From contig CM054114.1 of NCBI GenBank assembly GCA_028673005.1, forward strand, positions 15,067,516 to 15,131,515: DNA of 64,000 nucleotides, in the 5' to 3' direction. The notes beneath the pieces were generated by a model that had not been told where the DNA came from, did not search any database, and was given only the letters and a program-made list of their open reading frames with translations. Each line of letters opens with the position of its first letter. The stretch's first letter is position 1. Both the position numbers and the translations under genes were made by a program. This document shows positions 1 to 12,059 of the stretch, one piece after another. This stretch comes from Tanypteryx hageni (lineage: Eukaryota > Arthropoda > Insecta > Odonata > Petaluridae).

Positions 1-295
1 CCTTTACACAAAAATCATCATGCAAAATTACATTATTTTTTCGTCTAACATTGTTAAAAATTATAAATTGTTCACTGCAATTGATGTCTGTAAGTTATAT
101 GGGTTTTTCATCTGCGTTCTATAAATCAGTGTTTCTTAACCTGTGGTCCGCTGACTATTGGTGGTCCGTAAGCAATTAAGTGGTGGTCTCCGTCTAAAGT
201 AATTCCAGAATATTTTTGGAACAGTTTTTTGTAGGACCAACACCAATCATGGGTCGCCCTGCTCAAAACCTAAAATATTACAAGAAATAATAACT

Positions 296-388
296 CTCCC
301 TTCACGCTACCTGTGCGAAGCAGGATTCTCTGCAGCGACAGAGGCGAAAACAAAACATCGAAATAGAAGTGAGATAAATTCAACGTAG
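296..388 (+). pseudogene. hAT transposase C-terminal (dimerisation domain) remnant
   Basis: The plus-strand frame starting at 296 reads LPSRYLCEAGFSAATEAKTK and continues with KHRNR-type residues to a TAG at 386-388. The LCEAGFS followed by KTKHRNR pattern is the hallmark of the hAT C-terminal dimerisation region in ZBED5-like transposases. The usual core continues for another 30 or so residues; here it is cut by the stop, and recognisable coding does not resume. The N-terminal BED finger and RNase H-like catalytic domain are missing. The piece lies inside the hAT ends at 127 and 4188 and is certainly non-functional. Confidence 0.8.
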
Positions 389-1164
389 TGAATCTCTCGA
401 TAATATTTTGCGCAAAGATTTGAGGAAATTTGTTCAAATATTCAGGTTCAGGAATCGCACTAAAAACGGAACGTACATACAAAGAGCCTTGCGAAAGCAT
501 GCTTGTAATTAGTCATTTGAATTCATTGGTTAATGCGTGTGTGTGACTTCATGTTAATAATGTTTCTTAGCCCATTGGGGTAAAGAGCCGGATTGGCCTT
601 TAAGTAAACAGCCGGCGAATCGCCGGTCTTGCGAAGAACATTCTTTGTCATTTAGTTATAAGTAAACAAATTGAAATTAATTGGTTATTTTAATTTTATT
701 ACTTAGGAATTAATACAAGATTTTACTTCATAATTAAATAAAGAATATAATATTTATCTTTATGTCTACGAAATTCTTGCAATTTTTTCTCTCTACTTTA
801 TTTCGTATCATAAGTTCTCATCCTGAGGTATGGTTACCTGCAGGGCAGGAGGACCCGTTGTCTTTCACTTCTGAATTCTCGCATTATTTTCTTCTACTTT
901 CCTTTTTTATACTTAGTGAGTACGGCTTACAATGTTTATAAACTCCTTCGATAGAATGTAGTCAGCGCGCAATTCGCCGATCACATTGAATTGCTATATT
1001 ATCCGTTTGCTGATGGTTTTATGCTACACCCTAAGGTATTGTATTACCTTGTAAGCAAATGCCTGACAAGTAAAATGAAATGCTTTATAAAACCCGAGCG
1101 AATAGTTGACAACAGTCAGTTTTTTACAATTTTTTCGTTATCGAATACGTGCGTGCTCTTGAAA

Positions 1165-3651
1165 ATGGTGAGTATGAGGCGGAGACTATCTGCAGATAGT
1201 GACGCGGAGAAAGCTCTTTTTGAAAGTGACAGCGCAAGTGGCAATAGTGAAGACGAAAAATATAGTTATGAAAATTTTAGTACTGAATCAAGCAGCGAAA
1301 GTTGTAGTGAAGACGAGAATGCTGATCGGGAGTCTCTTCAGGTGAAGGCCGGAGAGCAAGAATGGAAGTAGTCCAGAAACAATGAGACTGTAAAAGAAAT
1401 TGAATTTTCCGCTTCACCTGGGGTGAAATCAAGAGCTTTGAGGAAACTTGGCAGTGCGGCGATTGAGCTATATTTTTTCCCAGTATTGTAGAAACGGATT
1501 TTTGAGATTCAGTCTGTGAGGAAACTAATAGATTCGCGGATGATTATTTGAAGTCTCCTTCAACTCGGAAAAGTAGCCTTACAAAAGAATGGTTCAAAGC
1601 AAGCGCAGAAGAATTACAAGCATACCAGGGGCCTATTTCAATTCTGTGTTATTGTTTAATTTGCAAAATTTCTTTATATACAATTTAGTGTTCGAATTAT
1701 TTAGCCCATATTTCCACGTGTAAACCAAAGTTCAGGTGTAAAAATACCAACTTTGGCTAAGTTTTGGCCTTGCGATTTATTTATTCTCATAGCATAAGAC
1801 AGTTTGATCGCGAATTATCTGCAACGTATGTTAAAAGGAATGATAGATCATTTGGCGTGTCAATTTTTACACGTGGGATAAAGTGAATTATTCCAGCCAT
1901 AAAACCAGTAATGTCTTCCAATAATTAATCTAATTATTAATCACATTTAATTAATCAATCACTTATCATTCTCTCTCACATTTTCCGTTCATAATTCACG
2001 CTACGTGCCTCTTATTTACGTTAAATAATGGTACATTCTGTTCTCGAGTTAAATCATAATATTCTTTTCAGATTCAATGAACTCGATTGTATTGTAACTT
2101 TAATTGGAATAAAATCTAAATTAAATATAATTACTTATAATCAAATGAAACTTATACGTATACAGCATCTATATTAAATTCATTTAACATTATAATGTAA
2201 GACTTTCATTTAAGTACTAACTGAAATTAATTAGGGTGTTGTATACATTCAAGCTTTCTGTACTTTTGGATGTATTAAAGAAATTCTGATTTTAATTCTT
2301 ACCGATGCCTAAGTGAAGCTTCAATGTGTAAACTGTTAAACGAAGCGAATATGAGTTTATTTACTAACTATATACTGTTGTTAGTAACCATACAAACTCT
2401 GTACCTGAACACGACTTCTATTAGCTATAAAGTGTTCCGCCAGGTTTAAGCACTCCACTGTTACTCCACATCCTCTATAGGAGGTATTGAAAACTAACTG
2501 CGCTTGGCAAGTGTCAACTCACCTTGTACAATATATTCTTGCATTTTGCCGAGAATGGAAACACAAATGAAAAGAACAAACTAAGAAAAATAGCTCCTGT
2601 ACCTGACTATGTGAATTGAAAATTTTCGACTATGTATCACCCACGGAAATCTTGCGGTCGATGAGAGCTTGATGAAATTTTGCGGAAGGCTGTGCTTTGT
2701 CCAGTACAATCCTAGTAAGCGTGCGAGGTTTGGGGTAAAGCTCTATAAAGTTTGTGAAAGTTCCTCTGGTTACTGCATGCAGTTTTCCATCTATACTGGA
2801 GCGAAGCCAACAACAGCAAATGGAATTCCTTCCAGTGAAGCTATAGTCCTCCAACTGATGAAGTCCTATTATCATTTGGGATACACCGTGGCTCAGGACA
2901 ACCTGTATTTATCACCAGCTCTCTTTCAGAAATTAAAAATAGAAAAAACTAATGCAGTTGGAACGGTTCTAGTGAATCGGAAGAATATGCCAAATTCAAA
3001 AGTGTGGATTTGAAGAAAGGGGAAATGAAGGTGTTGTATTGTAAAGAAATTCTGCTTAAATATGGAGGGACAAAAAAGACGTGCATGACCTGTCCACATG
3101 TCATAATGAACCAAGAATGGCTTGTACAGGCAAGGTGTCTGTGAAAACAAGGGAAGCTGTTATGAAGCCACAAGTAATAATTGATTATAATAAGCAAATG
3201 AATGTAGTAGATAGGCAAGATCAGCAGTTGGCCTCCTTTCCCGTTATGCGCCGCTATGCTAAAGTCTACCGAAAAGTATTTTTTTATGTAATGGATATGG
3301 TACTTTATAATGCCTATGTATTGTTTCAAAAAGTTAAAGACAAAAAAATTCAGTTCGATGACTTCAGAGAGAACATAGCAGAGCAAATCCTGGAGTACGT
3401 TAAATATGCCGGCATACAAAAGACGATGACGTCCAGCATCTGGCCCATCATCCATGAGATATCAAACAGCAAAATGGACCCATTTTCCAAATCGGATACC
3501 ACCCAATCCCATAAAAAAGAATCCATCCCGTATCTGTGATGTCTGCGAGCAAGAGGGGAAGAAGAGCAAAAGCAGATGGGAGTGCGAGCAACGCAAAGTC
3601 GCACTACACCTGCCAGACTGCTTCAAAATATATCATACCAAACAGGCATAA
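1165..3651 (+). pseudogene. piggyBac transposase pseudogene (PGBD4-like), several frames
   Basis: The parts appear in order. An acidic, serine-rich N-terminus starts at ATG 1165, hits an in-frame TAG at 1369 and reads on to another stop at 1489. A block in a shifted frame (1518 to about 1640) carries ETNRFADDYLK and EWFKASAEELQAYQG. A catalytic block (about 2615-3013) carries AVDESLMKFCGRL, QYNPSKRARFG and AQDNLYLSPALFQKLK. A further block (3081-3539) carries IIDYNKQMNVVDRQDQ. The last piece is a cysteine-rich C-terminal finger beginning CDVCEQEG and ending LHLPDCFKIYHT (to 3651). The three Asp of the DDD triad are at 2660, 2897 and 3183, all preserved. About 130 residues between the second and third blocks are missing and replaced by unrelated DNA. 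At least two stops and several frame changes make it dead. Confidence 0.88.
1641..2600. other. unassigned AT-rich DNA replacing the middle of the piggyBac ORF
   Basis: Between QAYQG (ending about 1640) and the resumption of transposase coding near 2615 lie about 960 bp with no recognisable coding. A motif ending CACGTGTAAA near 1712-1725 has an inverted partner near 1868-1880, which may be part of a small inverted-repeat element. I could not define ends or a target duplication. Confidence 0.4.
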
Positions 3652-4196
3652 AGGTAGGAAAATTATGGTCACAATAAACAAAATGTTATTCCTTTTTGAT
3701 ATTTATTTGTTATTTGCATGTTTTGCATGTTATTTGATTGTTTGAAAACTTTATGGAAAAGAATAATTATTCATGACGATATTATATCAGTGAAAACTAA
3801 ATGTTTAAAGAAGTAAATCATGATTGCATGCAAATATAATAAAATTTTGCGTATTCAATATTGTTGATAAATATGTTAATATTTTTTGTAAAATTAAACA
3901 AATATTTTTAAATTATAATAAATAAAAATATAAACTAATGCACAAACATTCATTTTGATTGCTTACCTACAACCGGAGATATAAAATAATATCCAAATGA
4001 AAAACGCAATAGTAATAAATAGGGATTTAGCATCAGGAAACAAATAAAATTAATACCCCAATAATAATAAATTAAGATTTTTTTTATTATTTCAAATAAC
4101 ATCATAAGGTTTTATAGATATTGGTGGTCCACGTGAAATCTATTTCATAGAAAATAGTCCGTGACATCAGAAAGGTTAAGAACCACTGCTGTAAAC

Positions 4197-5680
4197 GGAG
4201 TTATATTATTTACCAGAGAAAGTTTGCGATGGCGTGAGGAAAAATGTCTAAAACTGCCTCGACATGGCCAGGACGATTTATTGTAATTACTTGAGTTCAG
4301 TTCTAAACATTTAAATTACGAATTCGGGACTTTTACTTATTGTATTTCCTTACATTATTGGATACAAAGCGTATGTTGAGTTCGATTATAAATATTTTAG
4401 TGCTAAATTGAATAACTAATCCGTTTTAAATATAAATTTCTCATTCACAACATTTATCATTAGTTACGAAGAGATCGTTACGATTTCGCATGATTGTAGA
4501 TAAAATAATTATTTGATGGGCAATTCCTGGGGTTTTACGTCTACATAAATACATAACTAACAATTTTATTGCCCGAGAAAGTAAACTTTTGCTATTGAAT
4601 TAAAGATATCATAATGGCTTCAACAAAATTATTATTTTCTGAACCGCTCCTGAGATTTTTCTCAAATAATAAATCGTAATTTCGCAATTTTATTTGTCAA
4701 GAATTTTATTGCAAGCATCGGAAATAGTAGGTTAATAAAATCCAGCGATAGTCTAACCTAGTAATTATTTAAAAAAAATGCCAAATCAAGAATCATTCGG
4801 CCATCATTTCCATGGAATTTGGGCATTTTGTGATTCCAAGAAACTCTTTGAGCGATAACAAAAATGCCTGCGCATCGCGCTCGCCGTCTCCATCTCACTC
4901 CCAGGAGCCGTACGAAATCACCCGATACGCGAGTAGGGATAAGTGATCACGACGCCGATAAAACAAAAGAACGACGAGGAAACTAAGTTACTGGCATTAG
5001 CGTCAATTTTCACCATTATCATCGATCCGTTGGCAAGAAATGAGAGAAACGATTTTCCGGCGTTCGAAAAACGCCCCGCAAACGAGGTAATGACTCTTCT
5101 GTTTGAGTTTTGTTATGTTATTTCGTTATGGGGAGCGATTTTCGACGCGGTTTGGAGACTGAACGCTTCCATCACAAACGACGATGGCTCGTCATTTGAG
5201 GAGGAATTCTCCCTCGTGTGCGTGCGCGCCGTCCACCGGTAACCACAGGCTACGAGCGCCGTGCATCTCTTCTCTCTCTCAATTTTCCACCACGAGAACT
5301 TCAATTGTTTCCTTCGTCCTCCTCATTCCCTCGCCATACTCCCCTACCTCCATCAGAAGCAAAATTATCACCCGATTTGGCCTTACGAAAAATCAACGAA
5401 TTTCTCCCGTGCAAATCAACAGGTGGTAGTTGTTGCTATCGTGATGGCGCATAAAAGTTTCTTTATTGCTCGCCAATAATTTAATTTTTCGTGAAATATA
5501 CAGAAAAATTCGCCAAAAACGAAAATTTAACTATCCCGGCAAAAAGTTTTCTTTTATTCGAGGGATTTGTATAACGAGCCGACTTGTCGCAAACAGTAAA
5601 ACATTTACATCCATTACCACTACGCTTATGCAATTTTCCGTTTCTATGGTGGGATATATTTGTTTCCATTAGAATTGGTA
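4197..5680. other. non-coding stretch, nothing recognised
   Basis: AT-rich DNA up to about 4850, then a moderately GC-richer patch (4860-5460) with open frames on both strands that overlap each other and carry no recognisable motif. I see no splice-flanked exon here and no terminal repeats. Confidence 0.5.
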
Positions 5681-5720
5681 TTGTATTTCTGGCTAATCAA
5701 CCTCTTGGATTGTTATAGGG
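5681..5720 (-). mobile_element. SINE 3'-end fragment
   Basis: The minus strand reads as the last 40 bp of the SINE seen complete at 48407-48976, with the words AATCCAAGAGGTTGATTAGC and CCAGAAATACA. Only the 3' end is present, as expected for a severely 5'-truncated copy or an element that shares this tail. Confidence 0.6.
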
Positions 5721-6120
5721 AAATGGCAATGGCCGTTTCAAAATGCGTATGTAGGATTAACTGGCAAGCGATATGCTGAGATATACCACGTCATTCATTC
5801 ATCGTAATTCTACCTGCCGGTATGTTTTAGGCACACACAACTCAATCTGCGCTATACGGGGCCATTATCTTCATGTTCTCATATCCAACACATTTTAATG
5901 TATCTAATATACCTTTCTTCTTTGCACTTTTCCCCCTAACATTCTTCCTTCTATTACTAATTTCGGTAAACATCTTCCTTTCAAATTTGGACCCACATAT
6001 TTATCGTCTTTCCTTTATTACTCTAGTTATGGTCCTCTCTTCCTCTACTGTCTTAAAAGTTTCCTCATTTGTTTCTCTCTCTCTCTTTCTCTTCAACTAC
6101 CTCTCTCGAATATATAATAC
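5721..6120. other. non-coding stretch, nothing recognised
   Basis: Pyrimidine-rich plus strand (5880-6110) without recognisable coding or repeat ends. The open frame across it is low-complexity Phe/Leu/Ser and not gene-like. Confidence 0.45.
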
Positions 6121-6128
6121 CATGGAGA

Positions 6129-6421
6129 CGGGCGGTCCGATAAATTTTGGCGCCCCGGGTGAGATGGTATTCCAAAGCCCCCCTCCGTTGATGTTTGTTG
6201 AGATATTTACAGAGTACATGTTAATTTATTCATCGCTCTGTAAAAGTTATTGATAAAGAAAAATTAAAAGAAATGCCATCAAGATTCTAGCCTGTACGTC
6301 GATATAAATTGATATCCAATATTTAGTCACTTAATCCATAGATAAATGATCGGGATAGCGTCTCCAAAACTTTGGCGCCCCGGGCAGCCGCCCGGGGCGC
6401 CCGTAGCTGGGGACGGCCCTG
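6129..6421. mobile_element. non-autonomous hAT element (MITE), 293 bp
   Basis: The right end on the minus strand begins CAGGGCCGTCCCCAGCTACG and the left end is CGGGCGGTCC, a degraded copy of the same terminus. Flanking 8-mers are catggaga (6121-6128) and cacggaga (6422-6429), matching at 7 of 8. The sequence near the right end contains a GC-rich palindrome around GGGCGCC. No coding is present. Confidence 0.7.
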
Positions 6422-6429
6422 CACGGAGA

Positions 6430-9400
6430 TATTGGCAAAGCCTGGGGAAGCTTCGAATTTATTTCGGTGAATTAACAATTTCCGAGAAATGTATACTGCT
6501 GAAGAAAGATCGATTTTTGTATAATTGCTAACTTCTCAAATTTTGTCATCATTTAGATACCTGAACGCAATTAAGTTTCATGAAAAATGGATTTCTTTTA
6601 CCCTCTCTTTTAGCGTATGCATAGATTTTAGAACAACCAAATACATGTCCGGTGCGCTGTGATACCCCTCAATACTTCCTCATTACATCTGCTGTGCCTT
6701 CAAATTTCCGTAATATTTTGTTGTGGTTGATCGAATCCGTATTCCAGGGGCTAACGATTGAACATGCGAAATCTTTTATATATTGTTAGAGGTATGTTTA
6801 AATCATGAAAGGTCATATCGATTTTTGAAAACGCTAAAAAATCCTCTTTATAATTTAAATTATATATAAAAGTGTAGATATTTATTATTCTTCCCAGAAT
6901 TTTAGGACTCTTTTCTGAGGCATCAAATGCAACTTTCCATGGCATGTAAAGTGTTATGCGCCGAGAGGCAAAAACTAGTTGTTTACTCGCACCGTCTCAA
7001 AATGATTGGAAATCCAAGAATTACTAACCGAAAATGGGATCTTCTGTAATCTCTTCAATACAGACAGAGAAGTAACCATCAGCTTAAAAACAATTAAATT
7101 AACGGACACGAGGTAATTGTTTCTATATTTAAAATAAATGCATAAAGCATATAAAAGCGAGTACAACTTCAGCGACGGAGGACTGACACAATTGGAACAT
7201 TGAAATAGAATTAGAATTATAAATAAATTAATGGATCCGTCTTGGATCAATTCAAATTGTCATAACATCAACGGAATGCACAATAATCTCCATTTTCAAT
7301 TCATTAATGCATTTATTAATACACATTAGAAATGAACTGAAATTAATATAGGGAATACATTGCAGCTATTTCTCTTTAAACAAAGAAAGAGCTATCGGAC
7401 TTTTCCAAAACTATTGGTTCCGTCGTTTCGCTAATGCATGAATACGTTATGGTCCTTTGACCCTCATTACTGGAAGATAACGTACGATAAAGCTATTAAC
7501 TCAAAAAAAGTGTTCAGGTCTGCCACGGCACGGCCAGTGGAAGAAAACGTTCTTTTGCGGTTTCTATATCGATCGATATCTCTCCGTTTTTTCAAAATCT
7601 ATTCGAACCGCAGATCCACGCGTAAGAACATTCCATCGCGTCTAGTTATTCGGCCCAAGGCGTAGCCCGTGCCAAGGCCTGCTTCCGCCCCAACCCCCTC
7701 TCCCGCCACCTTGTGTAAACAATCAGAGAGAAAGAGAGAGAGAGAGAGATTTTAAGTGGATCCGTGGTTTTTTTTAATCAGAGTTGTTTCTTCAACCGAC
7801 CAACAAACTGGAGTGCCATTTGCGATGGCTTAACTATCGCGCGCCATTCGCGGCAAAATGGCGGAAAATTCTTAGGGCTGACAGTTGATGGTGAAAATAT
7901 CATTCCTCTCTTTTGCAGGATTTGAATCTGGAGGAATTGATAACTTATTATGAGACAACCGTCGCGCAATAAACATCTTTCCTCGCGATTCTGAGGATTT
8001 CATGTTAAAAAGCTACAAATGATGATAAATTGAAGTTTGAAAGGTTTCGTAGGCTGCCGATGAAAACTTAGGATTTGTTTTAAATATGAATATATAGGTG
8101 GAATTTGAAAAGTAATATCATAATAATTATTGGAAAGATTAATAAGGATTTTAAGACTATGGTAGGGAAATAAGAGCAGTATACAGATCATCCGCGGTTA
8201 TTATCAGATATTAACCAACCAATAAAAAGATTTATGGCATAATTTTACGACAGAAACAATCAAAATAATGACTATGCAAGCTTTAATATGAATTTATGCA
8301 CGAATGATTTGAAGTACGACTAAACATAACTTATAGAAGGAATAAAAACTTTAAAACTGATTTCAGCGCATTCCCCAAGCTAAAACTTTGATAACTAAGA
8401 TTATTTACTGATATACTGCTAATCTTATGAAGAGTTTTCATCGGATGAGTTTCAATTCAAATCCGCTTCTGTTTATTTTGTCTTGGTTATCCCTACTTAA
8501 AGCCGTTCCAAATATCTTTTGATTGGGTGGCTATTTATAAAAGGAAACATAATATGCGACCAATTCTGGCATTAAATCCTTAAAAGGCATTTGCGTTACA
8601 ATACAGCTGTAATCACAGGAAGACTTGTTCTTTAATCGCCATAATTTTTCAATGCGCAATACTAATTTGTTGAATTAATTAATGCTAAACATCGAGGAAC
8701 AATCTAAACTATCCGCTTTGACCCTATGAGTTATTATTCGTTCGCGTGAATGGGGAAAAATAATAATTTATGTAATTCCCTGCATCACAATCTTTTGTGC
8801 ATTATATGCGTATAATTTGGCGTTGTCTTCGTTGCCTGTTGTTAAGGATAACAGATGGTCAGATATGAAATCTCGATGAGGGTTTCATAATTATTTCATG
8901 TTTTGTTTACGTACCTTCATTGCTCAAGTTGTTCATTCATAAAATTTATTATTAACGAAATTACTTATTTCTAGAAGGTCTTTTTGTGGAATTGATACAT
9001 AAATTTCCGTCGCAAAGGGAAATGTTAGGTGATGCGGGAATTTTCCAACAGTTTTCAATGTTAGATTCATTATTTAACGAGGACTTCGCATAACAAACAT
9101 CAAATTGCTGCTTAAGTCATCCAGTGTGCCATTGATTATATTATCCGCCATATTTTCCTTTCTTTCGATTCGGCTCCTCTAGATTTTATTTTGATATTTT
9201 ATCAGCACTCTGCACTTGTTTGCTGAAAGTTCAGAGCCGTGATTATCCGTGCTGCCTAATATTACTTGGAGTGAGATTAATCTGATGCAGATATTTTGTT
9301 ATCCTTCGCCGCAAATAGCTAAACAGTAAATAATTGCATGAACTCAGCTAAGCCGGCGCCATTTACCAGTCATTACTAACTCATCCATTTCTTCCCGTAG

Positions 9401-10419
9401 GTAAGCCTGCTTTCCCGTGCCTATCATTAAGAACGGCTAAGAATTCTCCGAGCGGAATTAGCTGCCACAAATAGGTACGTGAGTAAGGGTATTTTAAACT
9501 GTTCGAAATGAGAAAACCATTAATCATGGACGCCATGGAATAGACGCCATCGAGAATTGAACGGGGCGAGAGCATTAATAACTTTGACAGATATTCAAAA
9601 GCACCAAATTAATCTAACCACACCTATGTCTATGCTGATATCTACTGAGATTCTTGTTTTATGCAAGATAAAGTGTTCCATTTATGCATGTATCTCTTAT
9701 TCGCAGTTTTGTGTTATATTACTGTATCATGTTTTGATATTTTATCATGACGACATATATCTTTCTCAGTAAAACAAGATAGTAAAATTCTAAAGCATTT
9801 AAAAAACTCATTCAGTCGAGGTTCGTCTGAGAAATCTACGCACTGCAACTTATATTTATAGTAAACAAAATGGCAAACCTTCCGGATCGTGATGGCGTGT
9901 TAAAAGTAAAGAGTTCGACATTAAAATCACGTTTAAAATTAAATGGCCGATGCAACTGATCGCCATAATTCTGCAAATTTTAATCACATGGATAAATCCA
10001 AATCGCTTTCCGCGAAAAGAAACTGCGGAAAAAATTAACCGTACGAAGGATGCCGTTAATTCCGACATCGCCCCCCCCGTAAATTTTCATCACATCACAG
10101 GCGCATTCAGAAAGAAAGAGAGAAATAAACACTGTGGAGAGTTAGATGTTTTTCCTCTACTAAATCCAATTTATGCGAAAAAGAGAGAATTAAAACGATA
10201 AAAAGCGCTTATAACGCGATGAAATAAAGTTAAACAACATCTTCCAGTCTTCAAATAAGGCTAGCGAAAGAAAAAGAAAAAATATCCCTGCAGATTACGA
10301 CTCTCACTCTATCCAAAGGTTGCGATTCCACTGGGTCGTGCATTGTAATCAGACAAACAAGCGATAAAGGTTCGTTTTCTGCCACCCGGAACGGACAATC
10401 AGTTTTCCCCTCCTCCATT
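6430..10419. other. long non-coding stretch, probably intergenic or intronic
   Basis: Four kilobases of AT-rich DNA with no recognisable domain, exon with good splice signals, or repeat boundaries. It includes a short GA microsatellite (7725-7749) and a pyrimidine-rich patch (7680-7710). Open frames here are all short and lack sequence features of genes. Confidence 0.5.
7725..7749 (+). repeat. (GA)n microsatellite
   Basis: A run of GA dinucleotides with one AA interruption, ending in agagagagat. Confidence 0.9.
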
Positions 10420-10730
10420 TTCTCAACCTTCCTCAATCCGACTCCCGCGAAAACGAATTAACCCCGCTATTACGAAAGCGAAACTTGATTACGACCGAAG
10501 GATATTGCCGCACGTATCTCTCTTGATATACTTTTATGAGAGAGAGACCTCTATGATTAGCCCCTGTAAACATTTCCCGAAGGACAAAGCGGCGAGATTG
10601 AACGGCGGCGGGCATTTGGGCCGTTCGGATTTCACCGCGGAAGTGAGCGGCTCGGGGAAGCGCCTCGCGAGAGGTCACGTGGACGAGATGAGGAAATTTC
10701 CTCCGTCCAGGATCCATGTGTGTTTTCTTA
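10420..10730. other. GC-rich, CpG-containing islet without assigned function
   Basis: This patch keeps many CpG dinucleotides (for example ggcggcgggc and cacgtggacg, with one CACGTG E-box) inside AT-rich DNA. It is open on both strands, but neither product shows a known motif. It could be an unspliced conserved element, a promoter, or chance composition. Confidence 0.3.
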
Positions 10731-10810
10731 GGAAGGAATGAGGAAAGCTATCGGTTTCATGGTAGCGCATGCAAAGTTGACGCTACTCAAATCTCGCAAA
10801 CGCTCATTCG

Positions 10811-11700
10811 TTCTTAGGCGTCCTTTACAAAAAGTAAAAAAAGAACGCTTTATGGTCAGGTCGTGTCCGTCCGTCCGCATGTTTCATCTGCGAAAATACA
10901 TGGCGGATGTTCATCTAATTTGGTATTTAGGACATGAGGGCAAAGAAAATTGTATAAATGGTTCAAGTAGCCAATCGAGAGTGTCACTTTACTGAGGACA
11001 AAAATGAAATTTTCTTTATATCTCCAAAAATATCACTTATAACAAAAAGTCTTCAAAATAAATTTGTAGAACTAATCAAATAGCTATGGTTTGTTCAGTA
11101 CATTCATATCGAAAGAGTAACCGATTTCAAGGAAATCAAACGAGAATGTCGTAATTTACTTTGAACTTAGAAACATTTTCTAGTGTTTTTTAGTTGTTGT
11201 CAACGAAAACAATCTTCGTAGCAACCGAAGTAATAAATATTTGCTGTAAATAACTAATTAATTTAATTTTCTTTCGTGCGCACGCAAAATTTGGTAAATG
11301 AAGGGAAATGGATTATCTACGACGAAGAAATGAATATAAATATGTATATCATTTTCTATAGGTACACATCGTTTATAAGTGAAAAGAAGCGGGTAATTTA
11401 CGACGAAGGAATGACCGTTAACCTAAAGTTTGCATTACAACTATTCGAGTGAGGTATATTTTAAACAATTGTTGATTGTTTGACTAATTGCAACCGATCA
11501 GGAAATAAATCGGTGAATCAAAAATTCGATATTTCGTTGGCATAATTACTGGTATATAATTTTTCCGTTCTTAGACATTATACTAAGCCATTAATATCTA
11601 TCTTTTTTGACATGATTGCAAGTATTGTAAAGAACGCCTCTGCCTCGCATGTATGCACGCATGAAGCGTCCATCTATCCTCTCTTGTTGTATTTCAGAGC
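10811..11700 (+). repeat. dispersed repeat family R, copy A
   Basis: Collinear along about 890 bp with 44763-45650. Shared landmarks in order are CCGCATGTTTCATCTGCG, a block from TCTTCAAAATAAATTTGTAG to TATGGTTTGTTCAGTACATT, TTTCGTGCG/CACACGCA, a pair of GACGAAGRAAT words, and an AGAACGCCTCTGC word near the right side. The left edge contains a self-complementary GGCGTTCTTTAC...GTAAA-AAGAACGC hairpin. No coding is visible. Partial copies lie at 29983-30275 and 35608-35768 on the minus strand. I could not assign the class or find a TSD. Confidence 0.75.
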
Positions 11701-11745
11701 GGTAAAATTAAAGAACTAATAATCAAGCTCAATTTTAGAATGAAG

Positions 11746-12051
11746 CCGGCGACCTCCACTCATAGAGCCGCATGTGGCCCGGGATAGTACTTCATGCGGC
11801 CTGCAAATAAAAACCGATTTGAAAAATACGATGTTTTTTTGATTGTCGTAAAGTACTTTCCGATAAATTAATAGCGATTAAAGTTGTTATACATAACTTC
11901 TACTCGAGTGACACCTCAAAATCTCTTAGTTAACTTCCGACGTGGGTTATCTTGTGGCACGTCGAAGCAATCGCAGCTTAAAATGCGGCTCTTCAAAGTA
12001 CTCGCACTTACGAATGTGGCCCGCAACCCACTGAAGTTTTTGAACTCTCTG
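11746..12051. mobile_element. hAT-like element remnant, related to the 16171 MITE
   Basis: It carries GAGCCGCATGTGGCCCGG near the left side, and TGCGGCTCTT plus TGTGGCCCGCAACCC near the right side, the same layout as 16171-16447. The right end reads, on the minus strand, CAGAGAGTTCAAAAACTTCA. The left terminus is degraded and the candidate flanking 8-mers match at only 4 of 8, so the exact ends are uncertain. Confidence 0.5.
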
Positions 12052-12059
12052 GCTTAAGG

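Larger units (their letters stand above)
571..4071 (+). mobile_element. piggyBac-type transposon inserted in the hAT element
   Basis: A broken piggyBac transposase (1165-3651) lies between the two hAT ends. The proposed left end is CCCATTGGGGTAAAG immediately after TTAG (567-570), and the proposed right end carries the inverse of ATTGGGGTA just before TTAA (4072-4075). piggyBac elements target TTAA and begin with CCC, so this fits, with one mismatch in the left target. The shared terminal match is short and the right CCC is not preserved. The ends are therefore less certain than the family call. Confidence 0.55.
127..4188 (+). mobile_element. hAT DNA transposon, internally deleted, containing a piggyBac
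   Basis: The left end begins CAGTGTTTCTTAACCTGTGG and the right end, read on the minus strand, begins CAGTGGTTCTTAACCTTTCT. These are hAT-type terminal inverted repeats differing at few positions. The flanking 8-mers are ctataaat (119-126) and ctgtaaac (4189-4196), a match at 6 of 8 positions as expected for an old 8-bp hAT duplication. A subterminal TTGGTGGTCC motif occurs near both ends. Only the C-terminal piece of a transposase is left (296-388), about 170 bp from the left end, so most of the original ORF was deleted before or after the piggyBac landed. About 0.56 kb of hAT sequence is left once the piggyBac is removed. Confidence 0.8.

Noticed and set aside
1165..1174. ATG followed by GTGAGT, read as a possible splice donor
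   Set aside because: The frame continues without interruption into an acidic piggyBac N-terminus, and piggyBac transposases are normally intronless.
2500..2580. Minus-strand mini-exon with a GTGAGT donor inside the piggyBac gap
   Set aside because: The donor matches consensus, but the upstream open segment is short and AT-rich and lies in decayed repeat DNA.
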